A program made the position numbers and the translations under genes. Of a stretch of DNA of 64,000 bases, positions 50,493 through 59,251 are shown one piece after another. Where the stretch lies: the NCBI GenBank assembly GCA_036570425.1, contig DATCYF010000021.1, positions 1 to 64,000 of the forward strand, read 5' to 3'. This DNA comes from Rhizorhapis sp036570425. GTDB lineage: Bacteria > Pseudomonadota > Alphaproteobacteria > Sphingomonadales > Sphingomonadaceae. Below the pieces are notes generated by a model. It was not told where the DNA came from. It worked only from the letters and a program-made list of their open reading frames with translations, and made no database searches. The number at the start of each line of letters is the position of its first letter. The first letter of the stretch is position 1.

Positions 50493-51889
50493 TCCAGAGC
50501 CTTGGGGCTCCTGCTAGGTGAGCCTTGGGGCGCATGCATGATGGTTTTCAGGTTCATGAACTCATGCAGTCCATAAAGACCAAGTTCGCGTCCATGCCCC
50601 GAGCGCTTGATGCCGCCGAATGGGGCTTCCGGAGACGATGCGAGCATCTGGTTGATAGCGGTCATACCAGCCTGGATATCGCGGACGAAACGGTCCTGCT
50701 CCTCTTTTTCTTTAGTCCAGACCGATGAACCCAGCCCGAAGGGCGTGTCATTGGCGATAGCGATGGCCTCGTCAATGTTGGCGGCACGGAAGACCATGGC
50801 GATAGGTCCGAATATCTCATCTTGCCTGAGCGGTCCTTCCAACGGCACATCGACCAGGATTCCGGCGGAAAGATAAGCGCCATTACCCTCCAGCGTCTCG
50901 CCGCCGAACAGAAGGGTTGCGCCAAGCTTTTTCGCTTCATCAAGTTGCTTGAGCACCGTGTCGCGCTGGGCGAAGCTGGACAGCGGCCCCATGTCGGTCT
51001 GCGGGTCCATGGGATCGCCGGCCTTCACCATCCTCATCGCGGCGGCGAATTTTTCCATGAAAGCATCGTAAATGTCCGTATGGACGATCATCCGCTTTGC
51101 ACAGATGCATGACTGCCCCGTATTCTGAATGCGCGCCTTTGCCCCCTGTTTCGCCGCTTCATCAAGATCGGCCGACGGCATTACGATGAACGGATCCGAT
51201 CCGCCAAGTTCCAGCACGACCTTCTTCAGGCAGCGCCCCGCCTGTTCAGCCACCGCCATGCCTGCGCCTTCGCTCCCGGTGAGCGTCACGGCGGCGACAC
51301 GATCATCCGCGATGATATCTGCAACGGCGCCTGACTTGATCGCCAAATTCTGGAACAGCCCTTCTGGCGCTCCAGCGGCGAGAACAGTTTCCTCCATCAG
51401 TTGCGCCACGCCCTGCACGATACTGGCATGCTTCAACAAGCCCACATTGCCCGCCATGATCGTAGGCGCCAGAAAGCGCACCGCCTGCCAATAGGGAAAG
51501 TTCCACGGCATGATGGCGAGCACCGGCCCCAAGGGCTGCCAACATAATTCCGCAACACCGTTGCCGAGCGGTTGTTGCTGCGGCTCCAGCATGGCAGGGC
51601 CGTTCCGGGCATAATGCCGAAATCCCGCCACGCATTTCTCGACTTCCGCGATGGCAGAAGCATAGGTCTTGCCCATCTCCTGCGTTGCCATCCGTGCCAG
51701 CCGATCCTTGTTCGTATCAAACTGGTCGGCGATGTTCCCCAACAATTCAGCGCGTTCGGATAGGGTGGTGGTACGCCACTGCTGGAATGTGGACGCCGCC
51801 TTATTCAGCTTCGCCTCAATTTCCGCGCTGGTCAGCTCTTCGTAAACGCCGATCTTTTCGCCTGTGGCCGGATTGATGCTCGTGAACAT
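50489..51889 (-). CDS. NAD(P)-dependent aldehyde dehydrogenase (succinate-semialdehyde dehydrogenase-like)
   Basis: A 466-residue class of aldehyde dehydrogenases close to the succinate-semialdehyde (Sad/GabD) branch. Active-site residues are present: C261 (NTGQSCICAKR), general base E227 (LELGGSD), and cofactor residues IMPWNFPYWQ and LTGSEGAG. The C-terminal motif FGGIKRSGHGREL is typical. It is third in a minus-strand set after a TonB receptor and an SDR enzyme, 123 bases after the SDR, pointing to a short catabolic pathway that oxidises an alcohol to an acid via an aldehyde. Succinate semialdehyde itself is not proven. Confidence 0.9.
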   Translation of the reverse strand: MFTSINPATGEKIGVYEELTSAEIEAKLNKAASTFQQWRTTTLSERAELLGNIADQFDTNKDRLARMATQEMGKTYASAIAEVEKCVAGFRHYARNGPAMLEPQQQPLGNGVAELCWQPLGPVLAIMPWNFPYWQAVRFLAPTIMAGNVGLLKHASIVQGVAQLMEETVLAAGAPEGLFQNLAIKSGAVADIIADDRVAAVTLTGSEGAGMAVAEQAGRCLKKVVLELGGSDPFIVMPSADLDEAAKQGAKARIQNTGQSCICAKRMIVHTDIYDAFMEKFAAAMRMVKAGDPMDPQTDMGPLSSFAQRDTVLKQLDEAKKLGATLLFGGETLEGNGAYLSAGILVDVPLEGPLRQDEIFGPIAMVFRAANIDEAIAIANDTPFGLGSSVWTKEKEEQDRFVRDIQAGMTAINQMLASSPEAPFGGIKRSGHGRELGLYGLHEFMNLKTIMHAPQGSPSRSPKALD

Positions 51890-52012
51890 GATTTCCTCGA
51901 TTTTTCTTGTCTTGAGGACGTACGAAACGCCCTTAAGTTCATTATCGCAGAAATCAGGCCCGCGTTATAATCGCAACCTTATCTTCCAACCTGTCCAACA
52001 GACTGTGTTCTA

Positions 52013-52843
52013 TCACTTCGCCGCTTCAGTCATGATTTCCGTATAATCGGGATATTGCACTCTTCCCAATGCGCCGCCCTCCACAGGGATATTCGCTCCA
52101 GTGATGTAGCGACTCTGATCTGAGACGAGGAAAAGCGCGGCGGCGGCGACATCAGCATAGCGTCCGACCGTTCCCAGCATTGTCGTGGGCGCTATGGCCC
52201 TGTCCAGCGGTTCATGATCGAAATCGGCAGGCAAAGTGGACACATCTCCGCTCTCCGGACGCACCGTCCCGACCACCAGATTGTTGCAGCGAATACCATT
52301 CACGGCATAATCATTGGCGACCTGTCGGCCCAATGCCTCCAGCCCTGCTTTGGCCATTGCATACGCCCCCATATGGGGCAGCGCCCGCGTGGCAGGGATG
52401 GCGGAGATATTCACGACGCTGCCTCCTCCCCCCGCGATCATGTGCGGCAGGGCGTATTTGCAAGCCCAGAAGGCGCCGAAAGCGCCCACGCGCATCGTCT
52501 GCTCGAATATCGCGCCAGGAAGTTCATGAAGCGCACCGTAGCCGAATGTTTCGCCCGAAGGACCGGCGTTGTTGACCAGCATGGATAGCGATCCGAATTC
52601 CGCGATGGCCATATCGACCAGTTTCCGCACGTCATCCTCCTGCGCGATATCGACAGGCACATATTTTGCCTGCGCTCCCATATCACGCAGCATCTTTTCG
52701 GCGGCTTCCCCATGAGTCCGGCTGCGCCCCGAGAGGACGACCTTGGCACCGTGCGCGGCGAGGCGCTGCGCGATGGCAAAACCGATCCCCGAGCCTGATC
52801 CCGTGATCAGGGCCACTCGTCCATCAAGAACTGGATTCAACAT
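52013..52843 (-). CDS. Short-chain dehydrogenase/reductase
   Basis: A 276-residue Rossmann oxidoreductase. The cofactor motif is TGSGSGIG (14-21), the NNAG motif is at 91-94, and the catalytic Ser, Tyr and Lys are S147, Y161 and K165 (AYAMAKAGLEALG). A Gly at the end of beta-1 and R40 after beta-2 suggest NADP. ATGs at 52867, 52858 and 52843 are possible; the last is chosen because the SDR fold begins right there, though GGGAGG lies rather close. It follows the TonB receptor gene closely and precedes the aldehyde dehydrogenase. Substrate unknown. Confidence 0.86.
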   Translation of the reverse strand: MLNPVLDGRVALITGSGSGIGFAIAQRLAAHGAKVVLSGRSRTHGEAAEKMLRDMGAQAKYVPVDIAQEDDVRKLVDMAIAEFGSLSMLVNNAGPSGETFGYGALHELPGAIFEQTMRVGAFGAFWACKYALPHMIAGGGGSVVNISAIPATRALPHMGAYAMAKAGLEALGRQVANDYAVNGIRCNNLVVGTVRPESGDVSTLPADFDHEPLDRAIAPTTMLGTVGRYADVAAAALFLVSDQSRYITGANIPVEGGALGRVQYPDYTEIMTEAAK

Positions 52844-52876
52844 TTCCTCCCATTGCATGGCGACCATGTATATCCG

Positions 52877-55321
52877 TCAGCCGCCCCCAAAGCGATAGCG
52901 CGCGGAAATGCCCCATGTGCGCGGCTCGCCGGCATATTTGGTATTGGTAGCATAGCCCGGGATCATCACCACGGCGGCAGTGTAATATTCCTTGTCGAAC
53001 AGGTTCCGGACAAACACGCTGAGGTCCAGTCCAGTGCCGCGGATGTCTTCCCAGTCCAGCCGCGCGTTCGTCACGTCATAGCCGGGAAGCTTGACCCCAT
53101 ATTGCGCCGCGAACTCACTGGTATGATAAAAATCAGCCCGCACGGACAATGCTCCATCCATAGGACGGACAGGCAGCGTCCAACTCCCCGCCACCGTGCC
53201 GGAAAATTTGGGGGAGGGCAGCGTTATCTGCTCCAGCGTGAGCGCCGCGCCGGTCAGCGTCGGATTGGACAGGCGGTCCACCTTCGATTTGGTGTAAGCC
53301 CCTGTGAAGGAGAAGTTCAGGTTCGAATTGACCAGAACCGTCGCATCCAGTTCAATGCCCTTGATCGTTTCATCCGCCGCGTTGATGCCGATAGCAGTAT
53401 TCGTCGGCGCATCAGGCGCGGATTGGTAGATCCCGGTGCCCACGATATTGAAAAATTGCAGCGCATCCTTGTACTTGCTCAGGAAAGCCGCAAGATTAAG
53501 ACGCCCGCGAACCGTACCAATCGCCCAGTCGGTCTTCGCGCCGATTTCATAATCCGTCAGCGTTTCCTTGCCGGTCCGCTGGAATGGGCGGAAATCGGGG
53601 CAGACATTTCCAGGGCCAGTGCAGCCCACGCCATTGGCATCGGGCACGACTGTGCCGCCAGTCGTGAAGGGCGTTTCGAAGAGCGGAGTATTGACGTTGA
53701 CGCCGCGATATCCCCGGCGGGATACGGCATAAAGCAGCACATGCTCGTTGACCTTGTAATCCAATCCTATGGTCCAGCTAGGCGCGTCGCCCTTGTTCCT
53801 GATCTCCCCTGTCCCATCCGCAAGCCCCAGCGCAGCGCGCGCCTGGCACTCATCCCAATCCACATATCGGCCCGCAAATGTACCGCCGCACGCCATGGCC
53901 TTGTCCCAGGTATAGCGGCCGCCAAGATTGAGCTTCAGCCCCGGCGTCACCAGATCGGACAAGTCGATGCCCACCTGCCCGAACACGGCCACATTCCTGT
54001 TCTCGTTGAGGGAAGTCGTGTAGGTATTGGGATTGATACCAAGCACGTTGGTCACGAAGGCGGTATAGTTAGAACCTGAAGGGCCGGAATTCTTGTCCTT
54101 GCTGTAAAAAGCGCCGACGATCCAGTCGAGCTTGTCATCGAACGCCTTGCCGAAGATCTGGAACTCATCCGTCAGATATTCGCGCTCATTATCAGCGCTG
54201 GACGCGAGCAGGCGGAAAGGGACGATCGCGCCGCCGGGACCGATCGGCACGTTCAATTCACCGACACCGGCCGTATTCGTATAGTTCTGGTTTTCATGAT
54301 GGCGATAGCCGAAGATGTTGCGAATGGTGACAGCGCCAAGCGTGATCTGCGTATCGTTGGTAATACCCCATACCTTGCGGTTGTCATAGCCGCCGCCCCG
54401 AAGATCGCTATAGGCCGCTCTCGGACCGGCCGCCCGCTGCCCCGCGACGTAAGCGGCCAGAAGCGGGTCCGCGAATGGCACGATGCCGGGCGTTGTCGCA
54501 TAGAGATAAATGCCCGCTGGCCGTTCATCCGCCTCCAGATAATCAAAGATTGTGGTGTTCCGGACCCCATCGAACGGCTCAACCAGCAACGACGCGCGAA
54601 AGCTGTCCTGATGCACATTATCGAAACCCTCGCCCCCGCTCAGGTTGCGTGTGCGCGGATCCTGCCGACGCAACTGCCCCGCCACGCGGAGGGCGATCCT
54701 GTTATCCACAATCGGGATGTTGATGGCACCTTCCAGCTCGCGCCGGTCGAACCGGCCATAGAGAGCGCTGATATAGCCGCCGAAATCATAGGACGGCAGT
54801 TCCGGCGTGATGAGCACGGCTCCGCCCAGCGTATTGCGGCCAAACAGCGTTCCCTGCGGCCCTTTCAGAACCTGGACGCTCGAAATATCGAAATTGGGAG
54901 CATTGGAGGACAATGCGGGCATGGGCACGTTGGCAAAATAGGTGACCACGCCCGGCGTACCCTCACCCACCGGAATCTGACCAATGCCGCGCAGCGACAC
55001 AACGTTATAGTTCTTCGATCCTTCGTAACTGAAGCGAAATCCGGGAACTATCGCTGGCAGATCGGTCAGTTCACGGACCCCGCGATCCTCCAGAAACTCT
55101 CCGGAAAAGGCGACGACAGAAACGGGCACGTCCTGAAGACGCTCATCCCGCCGCCGCGCGGTCACCACGATGTCATCCAGCGCCGCCCCTTGCAAAGCCA
55201 ATGGCTGACCAGTTGCCATGCTGCCCGCATCACCATCTTGCGCAAAAGCCGACGTCGCAAACGTCATGGCAGCGGCAGCCATGGCAGCGCTCGATACGGC
55301 GGACACGAAATGATAACGCAT
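52877..55321 (-). CDS. TonB-dependent outer-membrane receptor
   Basis: An 814-residue receptor. Signal peptide: MRYHFVSAVSSAAMAAAAMTF... ending in SAFA. The plug domain (about 50-170) starts with DIVVTARRRDERLQDVPVS, and a 22-strand barrel follows with the usual terminal aromatic pattern (TWGISARYRFGGG; ends in a Gly rather than Phe). The IVVTARRR motif near the N terminus serves as the TonB box region. No STN domain, so it is a transporter, not a transducer. The following SDR and aldehyde dehydrogenase suggest uptake of an organic substrate (for example a lignin-, terpene- or steroid-type compound) rather than a siderophore; inference. Confidence 0.93.
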   Translation of the reverse strand: MRYHFVSAVSSAAMAAAAMTFATSAFAQDGDAGSMATGQPLALQGAALDDIVVTARRRDERLQDVPVSVVAFSGEFLEDRGVRELTDLPAIVPGFRFSYEGSKNYNVVSLRGIGQIPVGEGTPGVVTYFANVPMPALSSNAPNFDISSVQVLKGPQGTLFGRNTLGGAVLITPELPSYDFGGYISALYGRFDRRELEGAINIPIVDNRIALRVAGQLRRQDPRTRNLSGGEGFDNVHQDSFRASLLVEPFDGVRNTTIFDYLEADERPAGIYLYATTPGIVPFADPLLAAYVAGQRAAGPRAAYSDLRGGGYDNRKVWGITNDTQITLGAVTIRNIFGYRHHENQNYTNTAGVGELNVPIGPGGAIVPFRLLASSADNEREYLTDEFQIFGKAFDDKLDWIVGAFYSKDKNSGPSGSNYTAFVTNVLGINPNTYTTSLNENRNVAVFGQVGIDLSDLVTPGLKLNLGGRYTWDKAMACGGTFAGRYVDWDECQARAALGLADGTGEIRNKGDAPSWTIGLDYKVNEHVLLYAVSRRGYRGVNVNTPLFETPFTTGGTVVPDANGVGCTGPGNVCPDFRPFQRTGKETLTDYEIGAKTDWAIGTVRGRLNLAAFLSKYKDALQFFNIVGTGIYQSAPDAPTNTAIGINAADETIKGIELDATVLVNSNLNFSFTGAYTKSKVDRLSNPTLTGAALTLEQITLPSPKFSGTVAGSWTLPVRPMDGALSVRADFYHTSEFAAQYGVKLPGYDVTNARLDWEDIRGTGLDLSVFVRNLFDKEYYTAAVVMIPGYATNTKYAGEPRTWGISARYRFGGG

Positions 55322-55669
55322 ATTCCCTCTCCCGAATGCGCCTCGTTCCCGAAGCTGCTTATATTTCTGCGCTGCCGAGCATCTGGTGGGGGACTGATCC
55401 CTCCACCCTGTGTCCGCAATTCCTATAGTGCATGTTTATGCATTATTATGGTTATGGTCAATATTGTACCCCAGCTCATTAGGAGTATACGCTGCCGCAA
55501 TCGGGCCGTGGCTCTTGGCAGGATGCCGAGCCCATGTTTTGCTTGTTTCTCTGCCGCTTATGAGCGAGAAGGCCAGCCCAAGGTGGGGTGGCCACATACC
55601 GATTGCGCGGTCGCGACAAGCCGGACAACCACAGCCGAACGCCTGAACTCTGATTTGAAGATGGGAAAG
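55322..55669. other. 348-base region upstream of the TonB receptor gene
   Basis: Contains the receptor's ribosome binding site (GAGAGG) and presumably its promoter. A palindrome lies at 55429-55442. No gene is supported; short open frames here lack ribosome binding sites and overlap the tRNA flank. Confidence 0.6.
55429..55442. promoter_or_regulatory. TGCAT-N4-ATGCA palindrome upstream of the TonB receptor
   Basis: A 14-base dyad about 108 bases before the receptor start. The same dyad with a different spacer occurs at 62748-62761, upstream of fabD. Could be an operator, or chance in A/T-rich DNA. Confidence 0.3.
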
Positions 55670-55746
55670 TGGTAGCGGAGGAGGGACTTGAACCCCCGAC
55701 ACGCGGATTATGATTCCGCTGCTCTAACCAGCTGAGCTACTCCGCC
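55670..55746 (-). tRNA. tRNA-Met (CAT), elongator type
   Basis: A 77-base cloverleaf including an encoded CCA. Acceptor stem GGCGGAG pairs with CTCCGCT; the D-loop has AGCTCAGCTGGTTAGAGC; the anticodon stem GCGGA/TCCGC holds the loop ATCATAA with anticodon CAT; the T-loop is GTTCAAGTC. Stems and loop sequence fit elongator tRNA-Met, not the initiator, which lacks this acceptor pairing. A tRNA-Ile2 with lysidine would have the same anticodon; Met is preferred by resemblance to known alphaproteobacterial tRNA-Met. Confidence 0.9.
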
Positions 55747-55906
55747 ACGATTGCCGCAACGCGACAGTGGGGGGCCTATACGCAGCCTTCCAGCATCGGT
55801 CAACCATCTCGAACATCAATTTATGCGCAAGATGGACTTGCCTATCTTGCACATTATCGTCAATCAGCGGCGGGAAGAGAAATGCAATGTTGGCGGGGAA
55901 ATGACC

Positions 55907-57136
55907 ATGACGTCATATGATGTGCTGATCGTCGGTGCGGGACATGCGGGTGCCCAGGCCGCGCTGCTTCTGCGGCAGATGAAGTTTGAAGGCAGCGTGG
56001 CCCTTTTGGGTGACGAGCGGGAGCCGCCCTATGAGCGCCCCCCTCTTTCCAAGGAATATATGGCGGGTGAGAAATCATTCGAGCGAATTCTTATTCGGCC
56101 GGAAAATTTCTGGTCCGAACGCAATGTTGACCTGCTGCTCGGCAAACGCGTGACGCGGGTTGATCCTGTCGCCCACAAGGTGACGCTCGCTGATGATAGC
56201 GAAATCGGCTATGGCAAGCTGCTGTGGGCGGCGGGCGGAACGCCGCGCATGCTATCCTGTCCCGGAAGCGACGCGGAGCACGTCTTTGCCGTGCGCCGCC
56301 GGGATGATGTCGATGCCATCATGAAGATTTTACCCGATGTGGAGCATGTTGCGGTTGTAGGCGGTGGCTATATCGGATTGGAGGCGGCCGCGGTCCTCAC
56401 CAAACTGGGCAAGAAGGTTACAGTGCTTGAAGCCCTCGACCGCGTGCTGGCGCGCGTTGCGGGCGAGCCGCTTTCGCGTTTCTACGAAGCTGATCATCGC
56501 GCTCATGGCGTCGATTTGCGCACAGGGGCCATGGTCGAGGCGCTGGAAAAGACGAATGGCCGTGTTTCGGCCGTCCTTCTGACGGGCGGAGAACGAATCG
56601 CCGCAGACATGGTCATCGTCGGCATTGGCATCATTCCCGAAACAGCGCCGCTGCTCGCTGCGGGAGCAAGCGGCGGCAATGGCGTCGATGTCGATGCTTT
56701 CTGCCGGACCAGCCTGCCCGACGTTTACGCCGTTGGCGATTGCGCGGCTCATGCCAATAAATATGCCGGTGGGGCGCAAATACGGTTGGAATCCGTACAG
56801 AACGCCAATGACCAGGCGAAAGTGGCCGTTTCGGATATCATGGGCCAGCCCGTGGAATATGACGCAGTGCCCTGGTTCTGGTCCAACCAATATGACCTGC
56901 GCCTACAGACCGTGGGTCTGTCGAGCGGGCATGACAAAGTCATCGTGCGCGGTGAGCCCGCCACCCGCAGCTTTTCCGTCCTCTATTTGAAGGGTGGAAG
57001 GCTGATCGCCCTGGACAGCGTAAATGCCACCAAGGACTATGTTCAGGGTCGCGCCCATGTCCTTGCCGGGGCAGTTCTGGATCAGGCCCAGCTTGCCGAT
57101 CCGACGATCCCGCTGAAAGAAGTGGGGCTAGCCTGA
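55907..57136 (+). CDS. FAD-dependent ferredoxin/rubredoxin reductase-type oxidoreductase
   Basis: A 409-residue flavoprotein of the putidaredoxin/rhodocoxin reductase family. It has the FAD motif IVGAGHAGAQAA at the N terminus, the NADH motif AVVGGGYIGLEAA in the middle, and the FAD-end motif DVYAVGDCAAH. The C-terminal dimer domain contains WFWSNQYDLRLQTVGL. It would pass electrons from NAD(P)H to a [2Fe-2S] ferredoxin serving a P450 or dioxygenase, neither of which is in the window. ATG 55907 (MTSYDVLIVG) is preferred over 55901 because GGGG lies eight bases upstream of it. A bidirectional terminator follows. Confidence 0.92.
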   Translation: MTSYDVLIVGAGHAGAQAALLLRQMKFEGSVALLGDEREPPYERPPLSKEYMAGEKSFERILIRPENFWSERNVDLLLGKRVTRVDPVAHKVTLADDSEIGYGKLLWAAGGTPRMLSCPGSDAEHVFAVRRRDDVDAIMKILPDVEHVAVVGGGYIGLEAAAVLTKLGKKVTVLEALDRVLARVAGEPLSRFYEADHRAHGVDLRTGAMVEALEKTNGRVSAVLLTGGERIAADMVIVGIGIIPETAPLLAAGASGGNGVDVDAFCRTSLPDVYAVGDCAAHANKYAGGAQIRLESVQNANDQAKVAVSDIMGQPVEYDAVPWFWSNQYDLRLQTVGLSSGHDKVIVRGEPATRSFSVLYLKGGRLIALDSVNATKDYVQGRAHVLAGAVLDQAQLADPTIPLKEVGLA

Positions 57137-57137
57137 G

Positions 57138-57182
57138 ACTATAGAAAAAAAGCGGCGAAGTCAGTTCACCGCTTTTTATAGT
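57138..57182. terminator. Bidirectional rho-independent terminator
   Basis: A long stem built from ACTATA, an A-tract and AGCGGCGAA, mirrored by TTCACCGCT, a T-tract and TATAGT, with one mismatch and one small size difference. T-runs follow on both strands. It ends the ferredoxin-reductase gene and may also stop the convergent peroxiredoxin transcript. Confidence 0.88.
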
Positions 57183-57279
57183 TCATGAGAAGAATACCCC
57201 AATTTCAGCATTGCCGAGGGACCTTCATCAAAGCTACGCCGATGCAATCAGGGTCCCGGGCACCCCGCCGACTAGCGAA

Positions 57280-57306
57280 CTGACGTTCCCGATGTGGAAA
57301 CGTCAG
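57280..57306. terminator. Hairpin downstream of the peroxiredoxin gene
   Basis: CTGACGTT and AACGTCAG pair perfectly around an 11-base loop, 20 bases past the peroxiredoxin stop. No long T-run; weak terminator or stability element. Confidence 0.45.
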
Positions 57307-57326
57307 TCATCGTCATCATTTCGGCC

Positions 57327-57866
57327 TTACTTCTGGGGATGGTTTTTCACCCATTCCAGAACGGGTTCGGGCCTGGTTTCACCGTAAGGATCGTCATCAG
57401 CGCCTACGTCATTAATGCCGGGCTCTTCGAACCATGCGGTGATTTCGCCATCATCTGCGACCATCGCATAGCGCCAGCTGCGCTCGCCGAAACCAAGATG
57501 GTTCTTCTTGATGAGCATGCCCATCCGGCGTGTGAAATCACCTGAACCGTCGGGAAGCAGCTTTACATTCTTGATGCCAAGATGTTTGCCCCACTGATAC
57601 ATGACGAAAGCATCGTTGACTGATACGCAGTAGACCTCATCGACACCCGCGGCCTTGAAGTCTTCATAAAATCGTTCAAAGGCCGGGCACTGTTCCGTCG
57701 TACAGGTCGGCGTGAAAGCGCCGGGAAGCGAAAAGACCACAACCCGCTTGTTGCGGAAGAGATCGCCCGTGCGCATATCCTGCCAGCGGAAGGGGTTGTC
57801 ACCACCAATGCTTTCATCACGCACGCGGGTTTTAAGGACAACGTCGGGAACCTGACGTCCAAGCAT
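57327..57866 (-). CDS. Peroxiredoxin, Prx5 type
   Basis: A 179-residue thiol peroxidase. Peroxidatic C55 lies in SLPGAFTPTCTTEQC, with C60 as a second cysteine five residues later and a third in VYCVSVND. The Prx5 group typically uses glutathione or glutaredoxin, and reduces hydrogen peroxide and alkyl peroxides. The TFxxT-like T52 and the GVDEVYCVSVNDAFVM stretch are characteristic. The start ATG 57866 has AAAGGAG seven bases upstream; an ATG 24 bases earlier has no ribosome binding site. A hairpin in the leader (arms 57892-57898 and 57910-57916) precedes the gene. Confidence 0.92.
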   Translation of the reverse strand: MLGRQVPDVVLKTRVRDESIGGDNPFRWQDMRTGDLFRNKRVVVFSLPGAFTPTCTTEQCPAFERFYEDFKAAGVDEVYCVSVNDAFVMYQWGKHLGIKNVKLLPDGSGDFTRRMGMLIKKNHLGFGERSWRYAMVADDGEITAWFEEPGINDVGADDDPYGETRPEPVLEWVKNHPQK

Positions 57867-58125
57867 ATTGTACTCCTTTAAGGTTTCCACTGGGCGGCTT
57901 CGGAAGCGCGCCGCCCTCGCATCCCCTTCAACATGAAAATGCTGATAGAGGCCAACCGATACTTGTGGCCAGACTTATCGACGCGCTCGATCAATCAGCG
58001 ATCGTCTGATAAGAACGACCAGAATTGCCATGTGCCTCTTCAACGGCGTAAGGACGCGCATGTTCCGGCGGACGGCTCTTCAAAAGAGGAAACCAGCAGA
58101 ACAGAAAATGTCCGCTATTCAGTCG
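57867..58125. other. 259-base intergenic region between mltG and the peroxiredoxin gene
   Basis: Holds the peroxiredoxin ribosome binding site and a GGGCGGC/GCCGCCC hairpin with an 11-base loop at 57892-57916 in its leader. The remainder shows no gene or recognisable regulator site. Confidence 0.5.
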
Positions 58126-59124
58126 CTATTTGATCTCGCCACGCGCGCGACGGATGGCGAACCATTTGCGGACGTTGGCATTGTGCTCCTCCAATGTATC
58201 GGAAAACACATGCCCGCCTCTCCCATCCGCGACGAAATAGAGCGCATCTGTTTTAGCCGGGTTCAGCACAGCCTCAATCGATGCTCGCCCGGGGTTGGCA
58301 ATGGGACCCGCAGGAAGCCCAGCCATCGCGTAGGTGTTGTAGTCGTTGATCGCTTCGATCTCCGACCGCCGGATGCGCCGGCCCAGGGGCTTTCCTTTGG
58401 TAATCGGGTATATGATTGTCGGATCGGCCTGAAGCCGCATGCCCTCCCGTAGCCGATTACTGTAAACGCCCGCAACCATGCGCCGTTCAGAAGGAACACC
58501 CGTTTCCTTTTCAACAATGCTGGCGAGCGTCAGCGCTTCCTCGGGCGTTTTGACGACAGCATCCTTGCTGCGCCTGGGCCATAGCTCGCTCATCGTTTCT
58601 TTCATGGCCCGCTGCATGCGATCCAGCACAGCCTGTCGGCGCTCACCCCGATCATAGCTATAGCTGTCGGGCAGTACCGTTCCTTCCAACGGCACACGGA
58701 CGTCCCCCGTCAGATATTTGGCTGCCATCAGCTTCTCATAAACCAGAATGGACGGCATACCTTCGGGGATTGTAACCAGGCGCGCAATCACTTTGCCGCT
58801 CTGCAGGATGTTCAATATGTCGCGGTTGCTCGCATGGGCAGGGATTCGATATTCTCCCGCTTTGATGGGCGCATCCGACCCAAAAATCTTTGCACGCAAT
58901 AGAAATGCCCGGGCCGAGGTGATTGCCCCGTCCTCCTCCATCTCGCGCGCCGCCGCCGTGAGGGTGCTGCCCTCCGCAATGACAACGGTCCTGTCTTTTT
59001 CAGTCGGTCCCTCCCCCGTCCACCCACGGAAGAAATCCAGCGCAAAATAAGCGGCAATGCAAAGGCCAGCGATCAGGATCAGGCAACCAAGCCGCCTCAC
59101 AGGCTTAAACCGGCGTCTTACCAT
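58126..59124 (-). CDS. mltG: Endolytic murein transglycosylase MltG
   Basis: A 332-residue single-span membrane protein: an N-terminal helix (LGCLILIAGLCIAAYFALDF), a LysM-like domain, and the YceG catalytic domain. The catalytic glutamate lies in ASIVEKETGVPSERRMVAGVYSNRL (shortest form VEKETG); LQADPTIIYP and YNTYAMAGLPAGPIANPG are other signatures. It cleaves nascent glycan strands and limits their length. It follows fabF by 127 bases on the same strand, the conserved fab-mltG arrangement. Start taken at ATG 59124. Confidence 0.95.
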   Translation of the reverse strand: MVRRRFKPVRRLGCLILIAGLCIAAYFALDFFRGWTGEGPTEKDRTVVIAEGSTLTAAAREMEEDGAITSARAFLLRAKIFGSDAPIKAGEYRIPAHASNRDILNILQSGKVIARLVTIPEGMPSILVYEKLMAAKYLTGDVRVPLEGTVLPDSYSYDRGERRQAVLDRMQRAMKETMSELWPRRSKDAVVKTPEEALTLASIVEKETGVPSERRMVAGVYSNRLREGMRLQADPTIIYPITKGKPLGRRIRRSEIEAINDYNTYAMAGLPAGPIANPGRASIEAVLNPAKTDALYFVADGRGGHVFSDTLEEHNANVRKWFAIRRARGEIK

Positions 59125-59135
59125 AGAGCCTCATC

Positions 59136-59155
59136 ATTCCCGCGAAGGCGGAAAT
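59136..59155. repeat. REP-like short palindrome
   Basis: ATTCCCGC-GAA-GGCGGAAAT, an imperfect stem of eight bases with one mismatch, between mltG and fabF. The core resembles the CCCGCGAAGGCGGGA-type repeats dispersed in many proteobacteria (from memory). Only one copy seen here. Confidence 0.45.
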
Positions 59156-59251
59156 CCTTGTTCCACCCCAAATTCCAAATCCGGAAAATGAAGCCTCGTC
59201 TCAATGGGTGATTTCCACAGCCCGATGCAGATAAAACGCCGCCCGTCTGTA

